Shown here: one piece after another, positions 59,445-64,000 of the stretch | Layout of the letters: every line of letters starts with the position of its first letter | Position numbering within the stretch: position 1 is the first letter of the stretch | Source: Straminergon stramineum | Lineage: Eukaryota > Streptophyta > Bryopsida > Hypnales > Calliergonaceae | Reading direction: 5' to 3' | DNA: 64,000 nucleotides | Assembly (NCBI GenBank): GCA_963920665.1 | Contig: OY987266.1 | Coordinates: 8,623,001 to 8,687,000, forward strand | Position numbers and translations under genes: made by a program | Notes under the pieces: generated by a model | What the model saw: the letters and a program-made list of their open reading frames with translations, nothing else | What the model was told of the DNA's origin: nothing | The model's database searches: none

Positions 59445-60330
59445 CCCCTAAAGGACCAAATTGTATTTGTTTGGCAACATAGTGATATTGGGCAACTCAC
59501 AATGAATGGAATTTCTAATTTTTTTCTTTGAAATTTTCAAACAACTTGAGGTGGAAGAGTAGCTTTGAGGCCCAACATTTTTCATAATTTTTGACTACAT
59601 CGTTATAAAGTTATTGCATGATATATAATTTCCGTTGTTTGGAAGGCAAACTATGCAACTCAAAATAATTCTTCAAAAATGACTTTTTTCAAAAATAAAA
59701 ATTTGAAATTGGTTTTCTAGATTTTTGTATACATGGAAAGCTTTGAATCATTCAATTTTGATTTATAAGAAGAAAGTTGTGAGGACTTTTAGTTTGTAGA
59801 CAATTATGGATTCTCTACTCTAAAAAAAATTTTGAAGTACTCTATTTAACTCAATTTTCTATATTTTTGGAAAAAATAAAATCCTTGGATGTAAATTTTT
59901 TGTTACAACACTACAACCATTGGGATTGGCATTTTCAATTCCACAACAAAATTCTTAACAATTTTGAATTTTGAATCATTCTCTACTTCTTTCTACTTAC
60001 TTTCTTTTTTTCCCTATATGTTGTACAATTCCAAATGATCTGAATTTCTTCGTGCATATAGTCAACTTGCCTTGAAGAACAAAACCAAAGTAGCACCACC
60101 ATTTTGGACATTTTTCCATCCAAATGTGACCTTGTGAAGTACAGCTCCCTATTTTTTTTTCTGCCTAATATCTTGCAATCTAAAATATTTGAAATTTTTT
60201 CCACATCTTTTCAAGCTAGCTTACTATAAGATCCTCCAGTTACATGTGTCCAAAAACGGGTTTTTTCTAAAATTTGGTACCTATACTAAAAATGGCACTT
60301 TGGGGGTGTTCTAGTGAAAGCATAGTCAAT
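59445..60330. mobile_element. Relative of the 942-bp TTAA-type element at 10096
   Basis: Begins CCCCTAAAGGACC after TTAC (probably decayed TTAA) and stays collinear with 10096-11037 to a catagtca block near 60325. Its right terminus is lost or too diverged to see. Confidence 0.6.
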
Positions 60331-61264
60331 AACCTTCATGTGTTAATCATGAAGATAAATCCTGAATTCCAAGACTCACATTTTTTCATTTTTACAAAAA
60401 GTTCTAAATTATTTTGAAGTTACTTAAGCTTTGTAAGGACTAAGAATTTCATCTTTGCTAGTTTAAAGCATTTTCATCTTTGAAATCTATAAAAGTCTTG
60501 GATTTAGTTTAATACTCCCAAGTACCTATATCGAAAATACTAAAATTCAATTTATCTATAATATATGTATCTATACACTATGTGGGACATATTAAAGCCC
60601 ATCTTATGCACACCACAAATTAAACCCTAAACACATCGATGTCCATTTTATGGACAATGAACAGTTTGAAACACCAGTTTCATCCTCCTAACTACTTGGA
60701 TGAAAGTTATTTTAATTTATGAAGATACGTTATCAAGTTTTTGTCCTATTTAAGGGTTGGATTTGGTGTTACTAGAGTTCATATTTTTCTAAAATTACAA
60801 AGGTGCAAGTATGTCAAGTGGTCAATTGCATTGACTTTAGTTCTAAATTGGATTAGCCCAAATGAGGTCATAGATAGGAAGAACACAAAAATTTCAAAAA
60901 ATCACCACATAAAGAGAACCTCGTTTCAAATCCATTCCAACAAATTTTACTCAAAAAATGATAATATTTTGCTTGTAATCGAATTTTGAAGGAATTTTGG
61001 AATTTCTCTTTCAAAGTTTATGAAAAAATATTGGTGATAAAATTGGTGAATCTAACCATACAGATGGAATCTAAAAATCATAATCTACAACTCTCATTTG
61101 TATATCATTTCCAAAATATGCTTCCAAATAGCACTTTGTAATGATTTTTCTCAAATCGTCAATTCTAGAGATGAATATGGATGTTTAGGGGTTAAAGTAA
61201 GAATCCATATTGAATTCCATTCAAATTTTGATGGCATTCATGAACTAAAGAATGCCACAATTTA

Positions 61265-61568
61265 TCTTAAATGGCCTAAGGTTGGGGTACACCTCAAATC
61301 ACACCCTACGACAATCAACTATCATCATTCTATATACATCTCCAAAATCAATGTGTAACTTACACAGTACATGGAAGAAACAATTCTGGAACATCTAGTA
61401 CCCAAAATAACTTTGATCCTACATAACTTTTGCATACGGTATCCAAATGTTGTGTTCTTTGGTGCGTTGGAACCTCCTATCACTTGCCAACAAAACCTCA
61501 TGAAAATTCGACTATTCATAACTAGGCGCAGTTGCAAAAAGTGTCGGTTTGGGGGGTACCCACCTTAA
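61265..61568 (+). repeat. Dispersed repeat family D, third copy
   Basis: Matches 12785-13350: ctatatacatctccaaaatc, taacttttgcatacggtatc, ttctttggtgcgttggaacc, cacttgccaaca and gggtacccacctta. Confidence 0.65.
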
Positions 61569-62202
61569 GGTGTGTATATGATTCTGAATTTCCATCACAA
61601 TAATTCATAGTAATTTAAGCCTATGGTACCTGATACGTCAATTGAAAGTGCTTTTCATGATGTAATAGTTCAGTTCAACCAACATTCAAAGGTCCAATTT
61701 TGCACTTTCAATGGCCTGAATGTTTGCTTGTGCTGTTAGTGATTGTCATGTGCACTTTGGCCTGATGATTGTTGATCTTTGTGTTTTGGTACCTGAAGAA
61801 AGTGTTTCAGGGTAGTTCACCTGGCAATTTATTATTGGGCAATTTGGTTCTTAGAGAATTTGAGCATTCAGTCTAGGCTTCACACCAGCCCTTTTTTTTG
61901 GCACCATGGGGGCCAGACAGTTGCACCATTTCAAAATCAATGTCTTGTTTTCGCCAGATGAAAGTAATATTTTTTCGCTAAAAAAATTCCATTTCTATTT
62001 AAAATATGGATGAAATCGTCAAATTCGGATGAAAAAGTGTATGAATATGATTGTAAAGTTGGGTTTGGGGTCCAAAAGATGGATGAATGTAGAAATACAA
62101 TGCTTCACTAAATTTTAAGTGATCACCATCTTGGCACTTTCTCAAAAAGTTAAAAAAAAGGGGTTGCTTCACGCCATTTGGACAACTTTAGAATCAATGG
62201 TA

Positions 62203-62610
62203 TAGTAACTACACCTAAAATTAGCGTTTTTGTTTTGAGAAATTTTTTGCTTGACCCTCCAAATTTTGACCACTTTGTTGCTATCCCTCCAAATTTGGGC
62301 CAACAAGCTAACACTTGCCCCCCTAAAAACCTCTACCTAAAATGGAACAAGTAAGCAATTCAACATTATTGAGCAACATTTCCATTATTATATTGAAAAA
62401 TGTATTGTGGGATCTTATTGGTAGTCAAAAAAGGATTTTAGATTCTCTTAGAATGCATTTTTTGGACACTCTATGAATAAACTACAAATTTTCAAAGTGC
62501 TAAAAATAGGTATTTCTAAAATAGACCATAGACTCTCATGGATAGTGGGAGTACATCTTAGGCAAGAATCTAGACTAGTTAATTTTAGGAAATAGTTGAA
62601 ATGAGGTATG
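62203..62610 (+). repeat. tatagtaactacacctaaaa motif plus family G copy 3
   Basis: The motif at 62203 is followed after about 200 bases by the family G segment (attctcttagaatgcatttt, ggacactctatgaataaact, accatagactctcatgg). Same succession as 30842-31190. Confidence 0.6.
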
Positions 62611-62918
62611 TCTCCTTTAAAGTAGGAAATTGGTGAAAAAAGGATTTAGCATTGGGTTACACAATTTGGGGGAGGGGGCTAGATGGTACATATGTTCTTA
62701 ATATTGTTAGAGCATCCTCAATTTTAATAATGTATTGGCCCTTGAAATGTATTTCTAACTTTTGAATGGTATATAATTAGAATTTGAAATTAAAATTATT
62801 AGAAGCATATCCAAAAGCACTTTAAGTAGGTACAAGAAAATTCAAATTGAGACATTAGATAACCACTCCAAAAGCAAGGTGAAAGTCAGAAATTATAGAG
62901 ATCTTTGCAAATCATGGT

Positions 62919-62996
62919 TACTAAAACAAAATTTGGCTATTGACACTCTAAATTTGGCCACGTGTAGAGTATCTATAGCCAAATTTTGCTTTAGTA
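62919..62996. repeat. 78-bp foldback element, 32-bp arms
   Basis: The arms at 62919-62950 and 62965-62996 (caaaatttggctat core) are reverse complements at about 27 of 32 positions, with a 14-base loop containing aatttggcca. The size and shape fit a minimal foldback MITE or a small-RNA hairpin. Confidence 0.7.
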
Positions 62997-62999
62997 TAT

Positions 63000-64000
63000 A
63001 TATATCAACACTCTCTATATATTGCTCCACTCTTGCTATTGTTCCTTGCTTGCTATGTTTGTATTGCACCCACAAATTGGAGTATTCTTGCATGCTTATA
63101 CATGTTGTCAAGTTTTTAATGTCCGATTGCAAATAGAGCATGCACAAGAAAGAGAAGAACAATAACCATTGCTTGAAAATCTGGCAAGAATCTAAGAGAA
63201 TCTTGTTGTCTTGCCAATACTTATTGACACCATTGCATAGTAGGGACTTGTAGTCTTATTCCCTAAAGTCTTGGTCCCATAATCCAATCTAAGGTTGTTT
63301 GGCATATCTACAAGACTTGGCTACAATGGCATTGTTCTTAACTAGGGATGTTCATACTTGTTTTTTCATAAACCTTAAACCCTTGTGTTGGAAATATTGG
63401 ATTAAAAAAGATGCCCTCTAAAACAATATACGTAAATTTTTTAAAATAACTTCAAGAATGCATAACATTATTCACCAATTGTAAAAGGATTTTGATGAAT
63501 ATTTAAACCTCCTAGTTTTTGAAAATCCACTAAAAAGGTAATCCGAGGGGCTAGTTACAATGTTTGGCAGAATGTTAAAGATTAACTTAAAGGGAAACCA
63601 AAACATCTTGAATGAAAGTTCTTTCAAATGATGATGTAGCCTAATTTTCCTTCATTCACACAAAAGATTATAATATTTCTTGCTTGAGTCTATATGCTTG
63701 GCAATTCAACAATATTTTGGGGACCCTTCTTGTACTACCATACATCATCACACTTGTAGCAATGTGTGCTACTTTCATTAGGGTAGTTGGCGTTGGAGGG
63801 ACTAGAATCCCGGGTAGGCAACTCTTGTATTATATGCAAGGGTCGTTAGCATTAAAATGGCTTAGTAGACAACTTGAGTAAAAATTATATCAAATTAAAA
63901 AGACCAAAAAGTTAGGTGAAGGCCATTTTTTTTTTAAATGTAGAAAATGTTGGGTTGCAAACATTTTAGAAAAATTCACAATATATATGAAGAATTTAAA
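63000..64000. other. Gene-free stretch at window end
   Basis: AT-rich, with short open frames lacking recognisable features. A gene starting beyond the window cannot be judged. Confidence 0.45.

Noticed and set aside
1..64000. CRISPR arrays, bacterial operons, rRNA or tRNA genes
   Set aside because: No regularly spaced identical repeats, no tRNA-like folds and no rRNA-like stretches were seen. All supported genes are eukaryotic with introns.

Overview
The window is nuclear DNA from a land plant. It has GT-AG introns of roughly 60-900 bases, AT-rich intergenic DNA packed with small dispersed repeats, and plant-type housekeeping genes with probable organelle-targeting N-termini. Family-level resemblance, telo-box motifs and the lack of recognisable large retrotransposons fit a non-flowering plant (bryophyte grade) best, but I cannot name the species.

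Genes. Five intact-looking split genes and one decayed gene could be rebuilt by joining exons in phase. (1) 14837-18535 (+): DUF3754/TMEM143-like membrane protein, 3 exons, 883 aa. (2) 18606-21434 (-): BAC1-like mitochondrial basic amino acid carrier with two frame breaks and no final exon, lying tail to tail with gene 1; called a pseudogene. (3) 27345-29156 (-): six-helix plant membrane protein with His-Pro tracts, 2 exons, 359 aa. (4) 33839-37468 (-): phosphatidylglycerophosphate phosphatase (PGPP1/GEP4, HAD family), about 7 exons. (5) 37926-44481 (+): CCA-adding tRNA nucleotidyltransferase, 15 exons, 574 aa, divergent from gene 4 across about 460 bp. (6) 49871-54853 (+): MFS_5 / molybdate-anion-transporter-like protein, 11 exons, 445 aa.

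Layout. 1-13350 is gene-free and repeat-rich: several repeat families occur two or three times, some interrupted by younger insertions. 13350-22100 holds genes 1 and 2 with their upstream repeats. 22100-26940 is AT-rich with a back-to-back MITE pair. 26940-30170 is gene 3. 30170-33838 is repeat-rich, with a G-run tract and a hairpin. 33839-44481 is genes 4 and 5. 44482-48945 is AT-rich with an inverted fragment of gene 5. 48946-54853 is a long hairpin followed by gene 6. 54854-64000 is repeat-rich without recognisable genes.

The genes show no shared pathway; they are ordinary neighbours. The most unusual content is a set of short non-autonomous elements with CCC...GGG ends flanked by TTAA, the signature of piggyBac-type insertion. 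Related but interrupted or uninterrupted copies of their host repeats lie in the same window, so insertion sites can be compared. One such element itself carries a second element flanked by TAA, giving a three-level nest at 3700-4680.
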